Source: Mucilaginibacter sp. L3T2-6 (lineage in GTDB: Bacteria > Bacteroidota > Bacteroidia > Sphingobacteriales > Sphingobacteriaceae). Taken from it: 64,000 nucleotides of DNA. Made by a program: the position numbers and the translations under genes. The stretch covers positions 62,001-126,000 of the forward strand of contig NZ_JAUMKC010000018.1 of NCBI RefSeq assembly GCF_030519355.1, given 5' to 3'. The notes under the pieces were generated by a model. It was not told the origin of the DNA. It saw only the letters and a list, made by a program, of their open reading frames with translations, and did no database searches. Below are positions 18,334 through 28,423 of the stretch, one piece after another (position 1 is the stretch's first letter; every line of letters begins with the position of its first letter).

Positions 18334-18483
18334 TGCCAACGAAATTAGTATTTTTAGGTGAAAGGTAAAAGGTTAAAGGCAAAAGGTTTTAGATAGCGAA
18401 TCCAAAGACAAATATCTTACAAGTCAAAGGCTTGATAAGCAGCAAGATTAGTAATCTTTAACCCTTCAATCTTCATTTTATCC

Positions 18484-19215
18484 TCAACCCTCGGGGTACT
18501 TCCTGAAAATAGAATTTATTTTCATCTGGATAACGCCGAAGAATGCTTCGCGGAAAATGCTTGTTGACATTTTAGATGTGCCGGCTGTGCGGTCGGTGAA
18601 AATGATCGGGACTTCCACCAACTTAAAACCATGCTTAATGGTGGTATATTTCATCTCGATCTGGAAAGCATAGCCTACAAATTTAATTTTATTAAGGTTT
18701 ATGGTTTCCAGCACCTTACGCCGGTAACACATAAAGCCGGCAGTGGCGTCGCGTACATCGATGCCGGTTATGAAACGCACGTACACCGAGGCAAAATAGC
18801 TCATTAAAACACGGCTCATAGGCCAGTTTACCACATTAACCCCGTTAACATAACGTGATCCCACAGCCGCATCGGCGCCTTCTATGCAGGCGTCGCGCAG
18901 TTTTAGCAAGTCATCGGGATTATGCGAAAAATCGGCGTCCATCTCAAAAATAAAATCATACTGGTGGGCAATGGCCCACCGGAAGCCATGAATATAAGCC
19001 GTACCCAAGCCTTGTTTGCCGGCGCGTTCTTCCATGAACAGACGCCCGGAGTATTCCTGTTGAAGTTGTTTCACAATCAGCGGCGTTCCGTCGGGGGAAC
19101 CATCGTCGATTATTAAAATATGGAAATCGTGCGGAAGTGAAAATACTCTCCGGATCATCCGTTCGATATTTTCCTTTTCGTTGTAGGTGGGGATAATTAC
19201 TATACTGTCCGGCAC
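18484..19215 (-). CDS. Polyprenyl-phosphate mannose synthase-like glycosyltransferase (GT2)
   Basis: A 243-residue GT-A fold enzyme close to dolichol-phosphate mannose synthase (DPM1). Nucleotide-binding IIPTYNEKENIERMI opens the protein, IIDDGSPDGT follows, and the acidic metal site is FEMDADFSHNPDDL. The ATAGFMCYRRKVL and YAFQIEMKY motifs are those of DPM1-type enzymes. It has no C-terminal membrane helices, so it is the soluble short form. It would transfer a hexose from GDP- or UDP-sugar to undecaprenyl phosphate on the cytoplasmic face of the membrane, for glycan or lipoprotein glycosylation. Start is GTG at 19215. Confidence 0.9.
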   Translation of the reverse strand: MPDSIVIIPTYNEKENIERMIRRVFSLPHDFHILIIDDGSPDGTPLIVKQLQQEYSGRLFMEERAGKQGLGTAYIHGFRWAIAHQYDFIFEMDADFSHNPDDLLKLRDACIEGADAAVGSRYVNGVNVVNWPMSRVLMSYFASVYVRFITGIDVRDATAGFMCYRRKVLETINLNKIKFVGYAFQIEMKYTTIKHGFKLVEVPIIFTDRTAGTSKMSTSIFREAFFGVIQMKINSIFRKYPEG

Positions 19216-19241
19216 TTGAAAAAATTTCAGGTAGTGAAGGG

Positions 19242-19249
19242 CAAAAGTA
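19242..19249 (-). promoter_or_regulatory. Bacteroidetes -7 promoter box of the GT2 gene
   Basis: Minus-strand TACTTTTG is a full TAnnTTTG match. Transcription would start near 19235, about 20 bases before the GTG at 19215. Confidence 0.5.
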
Positions 19250-19341
19250 ATTATTTTAAAAAGGTTTTAAAATAAAAAATATGGGCATCACCAGCCTTTA
19301 TTTTGCCGGAGTCAGCGCGTTGTAATAGTATTTCAGAAAGG

Positions 19342-19369
19342 AAAAAACCGGACGACATTCATCGCCCGG
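19342..19369 (-). terminator. Rho-independent terminator of gltBD
   Basis: On the minus strand CCGG-G-CGA pairs with TCG-T-CCGG (19348-19369, one G-T wobble) and is followed by six T's (19342-19347). It lies about 80 bases beyond the gltD stop. Confidence 0.75.
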
Positions 19370-19448
19370 CTCACATTGGTATAATTGATTAACTGACTTT
19401 TAAATTGCCCGAAAGTCTCATTGTCTTTACCGCGTCTTTCGGTTTTTC

Positions 19449-20939
19449 TCAAAATACCTCATCAAATTGATTCACTGCATCTTTACTTTCAAGGACAGAA
19501 TGCCCCATTAGAAATTCGTCCACTTTGCGCGCAGCCTCGCGGCCTTCGGATATAGCCCATACCACCAACGACTGCCCGCGGCGCATATCGCCTGCAGTAA
19601 ATACTTTACTTACATTGGTGCGGTAAGCCTTTTCTGTTGCACGTACGTTATTGCGGCCATCCAATTCTATGCCAAGACTTTCTAACATACCTTCATACTG
19701 TGGATTCAGGAAACCCATCGCCAGGAATACCCGTTGGCAGGGGATCTCACGTTCAGAGCCATGAACTACAGTTTTTGCGACAGGGCGGCCGTTTATGTCT
19801 TCTTCCCATGATACATCGACGACTTTCAAAGCACGCAGATTGCCTTGCCCGTCGCCTAAAAATTCAATGGTTTCTATACCCCAATGCCTCCAGTGACCAT
19901 CGGCATCTACCTCCTCGTGACTGCTGGTGGTTTTTAAGAGCATAGGGTAGGTAGGCCATGGCATGTGTTTGGTGCGTTGCTCCGGCGGGCGCATCATTAC
20001 CTCAAACTGCCTGATAGATTTTGCTCCCTGTCGTTTGGATGTGCCCACACAGTCAGAGCCGGTATCACCACCACCAATAACAATTACATCTTTATCAGTT
20101 GCCACTATATCTTCACCCTGAACCTCAATATTGCTTACACGTTTATTCTGCTGCTTCAGGAAGTCCATCGCGAAGTGAATGCCTTTAAGTTCCCTGCCGG
20201 GGATATTCAAATTACGCGGGATGGTTGAACCACCTGCCAATATCACCGCATCATTCGACCGAACCAGTTCATCTGCGGAAATGTCAATACCTACGTTGGT
20301 ATTGATTTTAAACTCAACGCCATCTTTTTCCATAATCTCCAGCCGGCGGTCGATAACACTCTTCTCCAGTTTAAAGTCAGGAATACCATAGCGCAGCAGT
20401 CCGCCTATACGGTCGTCACGCTCATAAACAGTTACGGCGTGACCAGCTTTAACCAATTGAGCAGCGGCTGCAAGGCCAGCAGGACCGGAGCCTACTACGG
20501 CAACCTTTTTGCCGGTTTTTACCAATGGCGCTGTAGGTTTAACCAACTTGTTTTTATAAGCTATCTCTATAATGTGCTTTTCAATTTCTTCAATTGCAAC
20601 CGCCGGCTTATTGATACCTAACACACACGCAGACTCACAGGGAGCAGGGCAAATTCTGCCGGTAAACTCCGGAAAATTGTTGGTTGATGAAAGGATATTG
20701 TATGCTTCTTCCCAGTTTTTGCGGTAAACCGCATCGTTGAATTCCGGGATAATATTACCCAGCGGACAGCCTGAGTGGCAAAAGGGAATGCCACAGTTCA
20801 TGCAACGCGCCGATTGCTGGTTCAGCTTCTCGTCGGTATACAGGTGCACAAACTCTTTATAGTTTTTTATACGCTCGGCAACGGGTGTTTTTGCCGGCAG
20901 CTCCCTGTTAAATTCCTGAAATCCTGTCGGTTTTCCCAT
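19449..20939 (-). CDS. gltD: Glutamate synthase small subunit
   Basis: A 496-residue NADPH-dependent subunit that passes electrons to GltB for glutamate synthesis from glutamine and 2-oxoglutarate. The N-terminal 4Fe-4S region has the Cys pattern CMNCGIPFCHSGCPLGN (about 42-58) and a second set at CPAPCESACVLG (about 96-107). The FAD-binding motif is VAVVGSGPAGLAAA (about 147-160) and the NADPH-binding motif is VIVIGGGDTGSDC. It overlaps gltB at TAATG, implying translational coupling. All motifs look intact. Confidence 0.97.
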   Translation of the reverse strand: MGKPTGFQEFNRELPAKTPVAERIKNYKEFVHLYTDEKLNQQSARCMNCGIPFCHSGCPLGNIIPEFNDAVYRKNWEEAYNILSSTNNFPEFTGRICPAPCESACVLGINKPAVAIEEIEKHIIEIAYKNKLVKPTAPLVKTGKKVAVVGSGPAGLAAAAQLVKAGHAVTVYERDDRIGGLLRYGIPDFKLEKSVIDRRLEIMEKDGVEFKINTNVGIDISADELVRSNDAVILAGGSTIPRNLNIPGRELKGIHFAMDFLKQQNKRVSNIEVQGEDIVATDKDVIVIGGGDTGSDCVGTSKRQGAKSIRQFEVMMRPPEQRTKHMPWPTYPMLLKTTSSHEEVDADGHWRHWGIETIEFLGDGQGNLRALKVVDVSWEEDINGRPVAKTVVHGSEREIPCQRVFLAMGFLNPQYEGMLESLGIELDGRNNVRATEKAYRTNVSKVFTAGDMRRGQSLVVWAISEGREAARKVDEFLMGHSVLESKDAVNQFDEVF

Positions 20940-23900
20940 TAGCTGATAGTTTGATATTGTAATTTCTCGATAACTTTTTTATACTCTCTCGGGTACACTT
21001 TAATAAATTGTTCCGATGCTACGGCCCAATTGCTCAGTAGATCTTTTGCTACCTTACTTCCGGTTAAGTGTACATGTTTGTGTAACAGCGCCTTTATCTG
21101 CTCCTCGTCTTGCTGCGATAACGGGTCGAGGTCTACCATCTCGGTATTGCAGTTTTCAGCAAACGTGTTGTTTGGATTATAAACCCAGGCAATACCGCCG
21201 CTCATACCGGCTGCAAAGTTGCGGCCTGTTTCGCCAAGTATCAGCGCGCGACCGCCGGTCATATACTCGCAGCCGTGGTCGCCAATTCCTTCAACAACTG
21301 TGGTAGCACCCGAGTTGCGTACAGCGAAACGTTCGCCGGCCATACCACGGATAAATACTTCTCCGGATGTTGCGCCATATAAAGCTACGTTGCCGATGAT
21401 GATATTCTCTTCCGGCGTGAATGTTGCTTTTTCTGATGGATAGATAGCCAGCTGCGCTCCGGACAACCCTTTGCCTACATAATCATTGGCTTCGCCTTCC
21501 AGCTCAAAGGAAACGCCTTTGGTGGTAAACGCGCCAAAACTTTGGCCGGCTGATCCTTTAAACTTAAAGTTGATGGTATTATCGGGCAATCCAGCGGATC
21601 CGTAAATTTTTGATATTTCGTTCGATAGCATAGTGCCGATTGTACGGTCAACGTTCTTCACATCGAAAGTTGCAAACACCGGTGTTTTGTCGGCAAGAGC
21701 TGGTTGCGCTGCTTCCAGCAATTTCCAGTCCAGTATTGCATCTATGCCATGGTCTTGTTTTTCGCTATTATACAGCGTCGAACCTTTAGGAGTATTTACG
21801 GGATGCAATATATCTGAAAGGTCAACGGTTTGCGCTTTCCAGTTTTTGATGCCGTCTTTTACTTTCAGGAACTGTACACGCCCAACCATCTCGTTCACAG
21901 TACGGAAACCAAGCTCGGCCATGATTTCCCGGAGCTCTTCAGCCATAAACCTGAACAGGTTTACGATGTGCTCGGGCTTGCCTGAAAATAGCTTCCTCAA
22001 TTCAGGATCCTGCGTAGCCACACCCACAGGACAGGTGTTTAAATGACATTTACGCATCATGATACAACCGCCCGCAACAAGAGCCGCGGTAGCCACGCCC
22101 CATTCTTCGGCGCCCATTAAAGTGGCAATTGCCAGATCGCGGCCGGTTTTCAGCTGGCCGTCGGTTTGCAACACCACGCGGCTGCGCAGTTTGTTGCGTA
22201 CAAGGGTTTGATGTGCTTCTGCTAAACCAAGCTCCCATGGTAAACCGGCATGTTTTATTGAACTGATTGGTGACGCACCAGTTCCGCCATCATATCCTGC
22301 AACCAGGATAACGTCGGCATGGGCTTTGGCCACACCCGCGGCAATAGTGCCCACACCGGCTTTTGATACCAGCTTGACATTGATACGGGCAGCACGATTG
22401 GCGTTCTTTAAATCGAATATCAGCTGAGCCAAATCCTCGATAGAATAAATATCGTGGTGCGGCGGCGGAGAAATCAGGCCTACGCCAGGGGTAGAGTGAC
22501 GGGTTTTTGCAATCCAGTCGTCAACCTTGTGACCGGGGAGCTGACCACCTTCACCAGGCTTGGCGCCCTGCGCCATTTTTATCTGCAGTTCGTCGGCATT
22601 AGTGAGGTAGTTTGACGTAACACCAAACCGTGCCGAGGCTACCTGCTTGATGGCCGAGCGCATAAAGTCGCCGTTTGGAAGCGGCTCATAGCGTATTTCA
22701 TCTTCGCCGCCTTCACCTGTATTGCTTTTACCGCCAATACGGTTCATGGCAATAGCCATAGTGCTATGGGCCTCGTGCGAAATTGAGCCGAACGACATGG
22801 CGCCTGTAGCAAAGCGTTTCATAATATTTTCGGCCGGTTCAACCTCATCAAGGGTTATTGGCTCACGGTGGTGCGCAAAATCCAGCAGACCGCGGATGGT
22901 GAAATGCTTTTCGCTTTGATCGTTTATTTCTTTAGCGTAGTTTTTATAAACATTAAAATCGTTACTGCGGGTAGCGTGCTGCAGCAAGTGAACCGTTGTC
23001 GGGTTAAATAAGTGCTGCTCGCCGCGGCGTTTCCATTGGTATATACCACCCTCCGGCAACAAATGCGCACCGGCTTTGGAGCCGCCAAAGCCTATTTTGT
23101 GCTTGCAAAGCGATTCGCGGGCCAGCTCATCAAGGCCCAAACCACCTATGCGGGTAACTGCGCCGGTAAAATATTTGTCAACAACAGATTTATTAATACC
23201 TAATATTTCAAAAACCTGCGAGCCATGATACGATTGCAGTGTTGAGATACCCATTTTTGAGAATATCTTTAACAATCCATCGTTAACCGCTTTCACATAA
23301 TTTTTTTGGAGCGCTTTAACATCAAGGTTAGTATCGAGGTTGCCATTGTTTTTAAGTGTTTTGATGGTGCTTAATGCCAGGTACGGGTTAATGGCCGTTG
23401 CGCCAAAAGCAAGCAGACAGGCAAAGTGGTGAACCTCCCAGGTGTCGCCGGTTTCAACTACAAGTCCAACCGCTCCACGGCGGCCGGTACGAATCAAATG
23501 GTGGTGCACAGCGGATACGGCCAGCAATGAAGGTATTGGCGCGTGTTCAGAGTCAATTGCCCGGTCAGAGAGTATCAATACTTCAAATCCGTCATCTACA
23601 GAATCCTCCGCGTAGCGGCAAAGCCTTGCCAGGCCTCTTTCAAGTGATCCTGGCATGCCATCGGCATTGTAATAAGTTTGCAGCGTTTTAGCATGAAACA
23701 TACCGGTATCAATACTGCGCAGTTTTTCCAGCTGGTGATTTTTTAGTATCGGGTGTTGCAGTACAACACAATGGCAGTGCATCTTATCTTCGTCAAGCAG
23801 GTTGCCGTTGTTGCCTATAAATGTCGACAGGCTCATTACCAGGCGCTCGCGTATAGGATCAATAGGCGGGTTAGTTACTTGTGCGAAGAACTGTTTGAAG

Positions 23901-25459
23901 TAACTCGATATATGCTGGGGCTTGTCAGACAAGATCGCCAGCGGCACATCGGTACCCATTGAGCCAATAGGCTCTTTGCCATCAATAGCCATAGGCTTGA
24001 TGATACTTTCAATGTCCTCTCGGCTGTAGCCGAACACCTGCTGGTAACGGTAAACAGAATCATCTGACAAACTTGCGAATGCGAGGCGTGGTTCGCCTAA
24101 CTGACCCAGCTCAATTTTGTAGTTCTCCAGCCAGCGCCCGTATGGCTGACGTGATGCAATCTGGTGCTTTATTTCGTCATCAGTAATTATTTTTCCCTGT
24201 TCTGTATCAATCAACAGCATTTTGCCTGGCTGAAGACGGCCTTTGCGAACTACCAGGCTCTCATCAATATTCAGCACGCCAGCTTCGGAAGCTGCTATTA
24301 CCCGTCCATCTCTGGTGATCGTAAAACGAAGCGGACGAAGACCATTCCTGTCGAGCAATGCGCCTACCACTTTACCATCGGTAAAGCTGATAGCGGCAGG
24401 GCCATCCCACGGTTCCATCAGGGTAGCATGAAATTCATAGAATGCTTTTTTTATAGGGTCCATTTGCTCGTTGCCATCCCACGCCTCCGGGATCAGCATC
24501 ATCATAACGTGTGGCAGCGAGCGGCCGGTGTGCTGTAAAATCTCGATAATATTATCAAGGCATGCAGAGTCAGATTGGTTATTATCTATAACCGGCAGCA
24601 GCATTTCCATTTCTTCGCCGGTAAAGTATGATGACGCCAAAGATTTAACTCCTGAGTAAAACCAGTTTAAATTACCGGTAAGGGTGTTGATCTCACCATT
24701 ATGTGCAATCAGGCGGAACGGCTGAGCCAGTTTCCATGACGGAAACGTATTGGTCGAGAATCGCGAGTGGATCATGGCGAGCCCAGATGCAATACGCGGG
24801 TCTGTTAAGTCCTTAAAGTACTTACGGAGCTGGTATGTTGTTACCTGGCCTTTGTAAATAATGGTTTTGCACGACAGCGAGGTGAAGTAAAAATGTTCTG
24901 CCGCAGTCGGTATAGTTTCGGTTACTGTTTTGTTGATGTAACGCCTTAATACATACAGTTTGCGCTCAAAGTCATCGGTATTGTTGATGTTATGGGGCCT
25001 TTGTATAAATATCTGTTCAACAGATGGCTCAGCTTTACGGGCGGTTTCTCCAATTACCGATGAGTCAACATTAAGCTTTCTGTAGCCAAGTGTATGCAGC
25101 CCAAGTTTCTCTACAGCGTTGTCGATTATCGTTTTACATGCTTTTTTTAGCGCAGATTCTTTTGGGAAAAATATCATACCTACGCCATAGGCGCCTGCTT
25201 CGGGAAGGCTTATCTCCAGGTCGGAGCATTCCTCCATAAAAAATTCATGCGGTATTTGTATTAATATACCTGCCCCGTCGCCACTTTCAGGGTCACAGCC
25301 GCAGGCGCCGCGATGTTCCATGTGTTCGAGCATGGAAAGCGCGTCATCAATTATTTTGTGGCTTTTGTGCCCGTTAATATTAGTTATAAAACCCGTACCG
25401 CACGAGTCGTGTTCAAATTCCGGCCTGTAAAGCCCCTGTTTCCTTTCAGCTTGATCCAT
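20939..25459 (-). CDS. gltB: Glutamate synthase large subunit
   Basis: A 1506-residue large subunit. The N-terminal glutamine amidotransferase (Ntn hydrolase) uses C20 in HDSCGTGF after removal of the propeptide. Central and FMN-binding synthase domains follow, with GGQLPGHKVDDWIA, SPPPHHDIYSIEDLAQLI and VAGYDGGTGASPISS. The 3Fe-4S ligands are in CIMMRKCHLNTCPVG. The C-terminal beta-helix (GXGXK domain) ends the protein with GYMTGGRALILG-like repeats. It is the first gene of gltBD and works in the cytoplasm in ammonia assimilation with glutamine synthetase. No regulator or glnA is adjacent. Confidence 0.97.
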   Translation of the reverse strand: MDQAERKQGLYRPEFEHDSCGTGFITNINGHKSHKIIDDALSMLEHMEHRGACGCDPESGDGAGILIQIPHEFFMEECSDLEISLPEAGAYGVGMIFFPKESALKKACKTIIDNAVEKLGLHTLGYRKLNVDSSVIGETARKAEPSVEQIFIQRPHNINNTDDFERKLYVLRRYINKTVTETIPTAAEHFYFTSLSCKTIIYKGQVTTYQLRKYFKDLTDPRIASGLAMIHSRFSTNTFPSWKLAQPFRLIAHNGEINTLTGNLNWFYSGVKSLASSYFTGEEMEMLLPVIDNNQSDSACLDNIIEILQHTGRSLPHVMMMLIPEAWDGNEQMDPIKKAFYEFHATLMEPWDGPAAISFTDGKVVGALLDRNGLRPLRFTITRDGRVIAASEAGVLNIDESLVVRKGRLQPGKMLLIDTEQGKIITDDEIKHQIASRQPYGRWLENYKIELGQLGEPRLAFASLSDDSVYRYQQVFGYSREDIESIIKPMAIDGKEPIGSMGTDVPLAILSDKPQHISSYFKQFFAQVTNPPIDPIRERLVMSLSTFIGNNGNLLDEDKMHCHCVVLQHPILKNHQLEKLRSIDTGMFHAKTLQTYYNADGMPGSLERGLARLCRYAEDSVDDGFEVLILSDRAIDSEHAPIPSLLAVSAVHHHLIRTGRRGAVGLVVETGDTWEVHHFACLLAFGATAINPYLALSTIKTLKNNGNLDTNLDVKALQKNYVKAVNDGLLKIFSKMGISTLQSYHGSQVFEILGINKSVVDKYFTGAVTRIGGLGLDELARESLCKHKIGFGGSKAGAHLLPEGGIYQWKRRGEQHLFNPTTVHLLQHATRSNDFNVYKNYAKEINDQSEKHFTIRGLLDFAHHREPITLDEVEPAENIMKRFATGAMSFGSISHEAHSTMAIAMNRIGGKSNTGEGGEDEIRYEPLPNGDFMRSAIKQVASARFGVTSNYLTNADELQIKMAQGAKPGEGGQLPGHKVDDWIAKTRHSTPGVGLISPPPHHDIYSIEDLAQLIFDLKNANRAARINVKLVSKAGVGTIAAGVAKAHADVILVAGYDGGTGASPISSIKHAGLPWELGLAEAHQTLVRNKLRSRVVLQTDGQLKTGRDLAIATLMGAEEWGVATAALVAGGCIMMRKCHLNTCPVGVATQDPELRKLFSGKPEHIVNLFRFMAEELREIMAELGFRTVNEMVGRVQFLKVKDGIKNWKAQTVDLSDILHPVNTPKGSTLYNSEKQDHGIDAILDWKLLEAAQPALADKTPVFATFDVKNVDRTIGTMLSNEISKIYGSAGLPDNTINFKFKGSAGQSFGAFTTKGVSFELEGEANDYVGKGLSGAQLAIYPSEKATFTPEENIIIGNVALYGATSGEVFIRGMAGERFAVRNSGATTVVEGIGDHGCEYMTGGRALILGETGRNFAAGMSGGIAWVYNPNNTFAENCNTEMVDLDPLSQQDEEQIKALLHKHVHLTGSKVAKDLLSNWAVASEQFIKVYPREYKKVIEKLQYQTIS

Positions 25460-25656
25460 CGTAAATTAATGCCGTTTATAAAATGGTGCAAGTACGAAAT
25501 TACCGAAATCGGTATATAATTAAAAATATCTTAAAATTTTTGTATTTATGTAAAAATCATTGCATCTACAAATGATTAAATTGTAATTATTTTAAATATA
25601 ATCAATTTTTATTATTAATTTATTAAATCGATATTTTGGTTCAAAGTCATCTTGAA

Positions 25657-25677
25657 GTGCCAGGGCGGGGCCTGCAC
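25657..25677. other. GC-rich hairpin in an AT-rich 365-bp intergenic region
   Basis: Between gltB and the capsule operon (25460-25823) the DNA is very AT-rich except here. GTG-CAGG (657-664, one bulged C) pairs with CCTGCAC (671-677) around a GCGGGG loop, followed by a T-rich stretch on the plus strand. It could be a leader hairpin of the divergent gltB transcript or an attenuator. No ORF or RNA gene is recognised in the interval. Confidence 0.3.
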
Positions 25678-25716
25678 CTTTATTTTAATAAATATCGAAA
25701 TGCAATATTAGATTAT

Positions 25717-25724
25717 TACTTTTG
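25717..25724 (+). promoter_or_regulatory. Bacteroidetes -7 promoter box of the capsule operon
   Basis: TACTTTTG is a full TAnnTTTG match. Transcription from about 25731 would give a leader of some 90 bases before the ATG at 25824. Confidence 0.45.
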
Positions 25725-25823
25725 CGGAAACCCTAATTACAAAACATATTGTTGAGTAAAACGATATTCTATTGTAAATTATTTTGATAAATTATACGGT
25801 ATTTACTTACCGGACCATCAATT

Positions 25824-27782
25824 ATGAACACCTCGGTGCCCTTCAAACAAATAAACATTGTACCGCGCTGGATTATTTTCCTGCTGGATCTTTCGATTTG
25901 CTTTATATCATTATCTCTCGCTTATTTTATCAAGCATAATCTTGATGTATCGACCATTAATATGGTTGAATTCAGCCGTAATTCCCTGATTATTGTTACA
26001 CTGAGTACAGTAGTGTTCCTGGCTGTTAAAACACATACAGGTATTATAAGATACACCAGTGCGCAGGACTCATTTCGCATACTGCTCTCTGTGGTGATCA
26101 TTCATGGATCGTTCTTGTTGATGAACATTGTTTCTGCAGCGTTGTCAAAACCAATATTTATTTCAAATTCTGTGTTGATTATCAGTTGCCTTGCCTGTTT
26201 TTTATTTATGGTGATATATAGGGTGATGATTAAATACTTTTTTGTATATATAAAAAACCTTAAGCTCGATAAAAAGCGGGTTATCATTTATGGGGCGGGC
26301 GAAGCCGGTGTAGCGGCTAAAAGAACTTTTGACCACGATTATAAAGTAAATAAAAGGATCATTGCTTTTGTGGATGACGATCAGCGAAAGGTCGGGAAAT
26401 CAATTGATGGTATAAAAATTCTTGACGCTGCCAATTTGCCGCTGTTGATCAGTGAACACGAACTGGATGAGATTATCTTTGCTGCTTATACAATACCGGA
26501 AGATGTAAGGAATAGCATTGTTGACATTTGCCTCGAAAATAATGTTAAAGTGCGGCATATTCCTTCGCATGACGTTTGGCCGAGCGGTAAAATGCAGCGT
26601 GGCCAAATTCAGAAGATAAATATCGAAGATCTGCTGAACCGCAAACCGATCCACATTGATACAGCAGCGATCCAGGCGGAATTAAAGGGTAAGCGGATAT
26701 TGATAACCGGAGCAGCGGGGTCTATCGGAAGCGAAATTGTAAGGCAGCTCCTAAAGATGCAGGCCGGCCTTATTATTATGTGTGACCAATCTGAAACGGC
26801 TTTGCATCATTTATACCTTGAAATAGAGGCAAAACATACTGAAACCAACTTTCATGCGTTTATAGGTGACGTAAAAGATGTAAAGAGAATGCAGCATCTG
26901 TTCGAAACGTATAAGCCTCATTACGTGTACCATGCTGCGGCCTACAAACATGTGCCTATGATGGAAGACAACGCAGCAGAGGCAATAAAAACCAACGTAC
27001 TGGGCACCAAAACCATTGCCGACCTTTCCGTACAATATGATGTGAAGAAGTTTGTAATGATTTCGACAGATAAAGCTGTAAATCCTACAAACGTAATGGG
27101 CGCCTCGAAACGGATTGCCGAAATTTATGTTCAATCGTTAAATAATCATTTAATAAATAATAACACTCATCCAGCGTCTACCAATGGCTCAAGCCGATTA
27201 AACGGTAAATCTGCCACTCGATTTATTACCACGCGTTTTGGAAATGTTCTGGGTTCAAATGGCTCGGTTATACCAAGATTCAAAGAACAGATAGAGAAAG
27301 GGGGACCAGTAACTGTGACCCATCCGGAGATTACACGCTATTTTATGACTATCCCGGAAGCTTGCAGATTGGTACTTGAGGCGGGATGCATGGGAAAAGG
27401 CGGGGAGATATTTATTTTCGACATGGGAAAATCCGTGAAGATTGTTGATCTGGCGAAAACGATGATCCGCCTGGCAGGTTTAACACCGAACCAGGATATT
27501 AAGATTGAGTACACCGGTTTAAGGCCCGGCGAAAAGTTATTTGAAGAGCTGCTGAATGATAATGAAAATACCATGCCTACCCATCATGAAAAAATCATGA
27601 TAGGAAAGGTACGGGAATACAAGTTTACCGATGTTGAAAAACAAATACACGATCTGGTGTTGCAAGCGCAAAACAATAACAACCAAAAGGTAGTAATGTT
27701 AATGAAACAAATGGTAAGCGAATTTAAAAGTAAAAATTCGATCTTTGAGGAGTTAGACCTCGCACCCAACACTACCATATGA
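25824..27782 (+). CDS. FlaA1/WbpM-type membrane nucleotide-sugar 4,6-dehydratase
   Basis: A 652-residue polysaccharide-biosynthesis enzyme. Four membrane helices fill residues 1-130, a CoA-binding-like Rossmann domain with VIIYGAGEAG follows (about 152-275), and the catalytic SDR domain begins at ILITGAAGSIGSEIVRQ (about 291-307). As in WbpM and FlaA1 the usual Tyr is a Met: STDKAVNPTNVMGASKR carries the catalytic S, D/T, M and K set. The likely reaction is C6-dehydration of UDP-GlcNAc, feeding synthesis of rare 6-deoxy amino sugars for capsule. The next gene starts inside its stop codon (ATGA). Confidence 0.93.
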   Translation: MNTSVPFKQINIVPRWIIFLLDLSICFISLSLAYFIKHNLDVSTINMVEFSRNSLIIVTLSTVVFLAVKTHTGIIRYTSAQDSFRILLSVVIIHGSFLLMNIVSAALSKPIFISNSVLIISCLACFLFMVIYRVMIKYFFVYIKNLKLDKKRVIIYGAGEAGVAAKRTFDHDYKVNKRIIAFVDDDQRKVGKSIDGIKILDAANLPLLISEHELDEIIFAAYTIPEDVRNSIVDICLENNVKVRHIPSHDVWPSGKMQRGQIQKINIEDLLNRKPIHIDTAAIQAELKGKRILITGAAGSIGSEIVRQLLKMQAGLIIMCDQSETALHHLYLEIEAKHTETNFHAFIGDVKDVKRMQHLFETYKPHYVYHAAAYKHVPMMEDNAAEAIKTNVLGTKTIADLSVQYDVKKFVMISTDKAVNPTNVMGASKRIAEIYVQSLNNHLINNNTHPASTNGSSRLNGKSATRFITTRFGNVLGSNGSVIPRFKEQIEKGGPVTVTHPEITRYFMTIPEACRLVLEAGCMGKGGEIFIFDMGKSVKIVDLAKTMIRLAGLTPNQDIKIEYTGLRPGEKLFEELLNDNENTMPTHHEKIMIGKVREYKFTDVEKQIHDLVLQAQNNNNQKVVMLMKQMVSEFKSKNSIFEELDLAPNTTI

Positions 27783-28423
27783 GCAAAAGACTACTTTTTT
27801 TGGTAATCCCGCTTTTTTCTGTTTTATCCTGCCATAAAAACGTTAAAAATGTTGCGGTAGTTTACCATAATGATTTTGAAACGAATGACCTGACAAATAT
27901 CACGAATGGCGATACTGTCACGTTTAACCATACAACCGTACTCGGAACATACAACAATAGTGGCTTTACCCTGTCGCTGAAAAGCCTGCCTGCGCATGAC
28001 CTGGTTACTGTTTCGTTCGACCTGTACATACATGACAGTTGGGACGGTAATAAAATGGCGCCTGACGGACCGGACATATGGACAATGCTTGCAGACGGCA
28101 GCCAGTATATAAATACCACATTTTCAAATGACGATTGCGGACCTGGACAATTTTGTTCCCCGCAATCGTATCCGTTAAATTACCCAAATAACTATAATAA
28201 TCCCAAGACTGGAGCCTATCGTACCGATTTACCCGGATTTTGTAGCTGGTCTTTCAGCACCCATGGTACAACCCTGTATAAAATTACAAAAACCTTCAAA
28301 CATTCCGGGAGCACGCTGAAATTGCAGTGCATAGATAAGCTGGTGCAAACAAATACTTTCACTCCTAAATGCGACGAAAGCTGGTCGATAGATAACATCA
28401 CTGTAAAAGCAACTACCCTATGA
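27779..28423 (+). CDS. Unknown exported lipoprotein in capsule operon
   Basis: I do not recognise this 214-residue protein. It has a lipobox (LFSVLSC, Cys at 18), then a beta-rich secreted domain opening VYHNDFETNDLTNITNG and ending SWSIDNITVKATTL, the look of a lectin- or carbohydrate-binding jelly-roll (the 'NDFE..D.....W' opening is common in such modules). Four further cysteines (near 120, 126, 154, 183 and 198) could form disulfides. It overlaps the dehydratase stop by four bases and is followed by the Wzi genes with another ATGA-type overlap, so it is co-translated with capsule genes. A role in polymer binding is only an inference. Confidence 0.7.
   Translation: MSKRLLFLVIPLFSVLSCHKNVKNVAVVYHNDFETNDLTNITNGDTVTFNHTTVLGTYNNSGFTLSLKSLPAHDLVTVSFDLYIHDSWDGNKMAPDGPDIWTMLADGSQYINTTFSNDDCGPGQFCSPQSYPLNYPNNYNNPKTGAYRTDLPGFCSWSFSTHGTTLYKITKTFKHSGSTLKLQCIDKLVQTNTFTPKCDESWSIDNITVKATTL

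Noticed and set aside
18345..18480. AAAGG-type repeats near ruvB as a functional element
   Set aside because: Simple degenerate AAAGGTAAAAGG-like spacing, a common low-complexity feature of AT-rich intergenic DNA; nothing specific supports a role.
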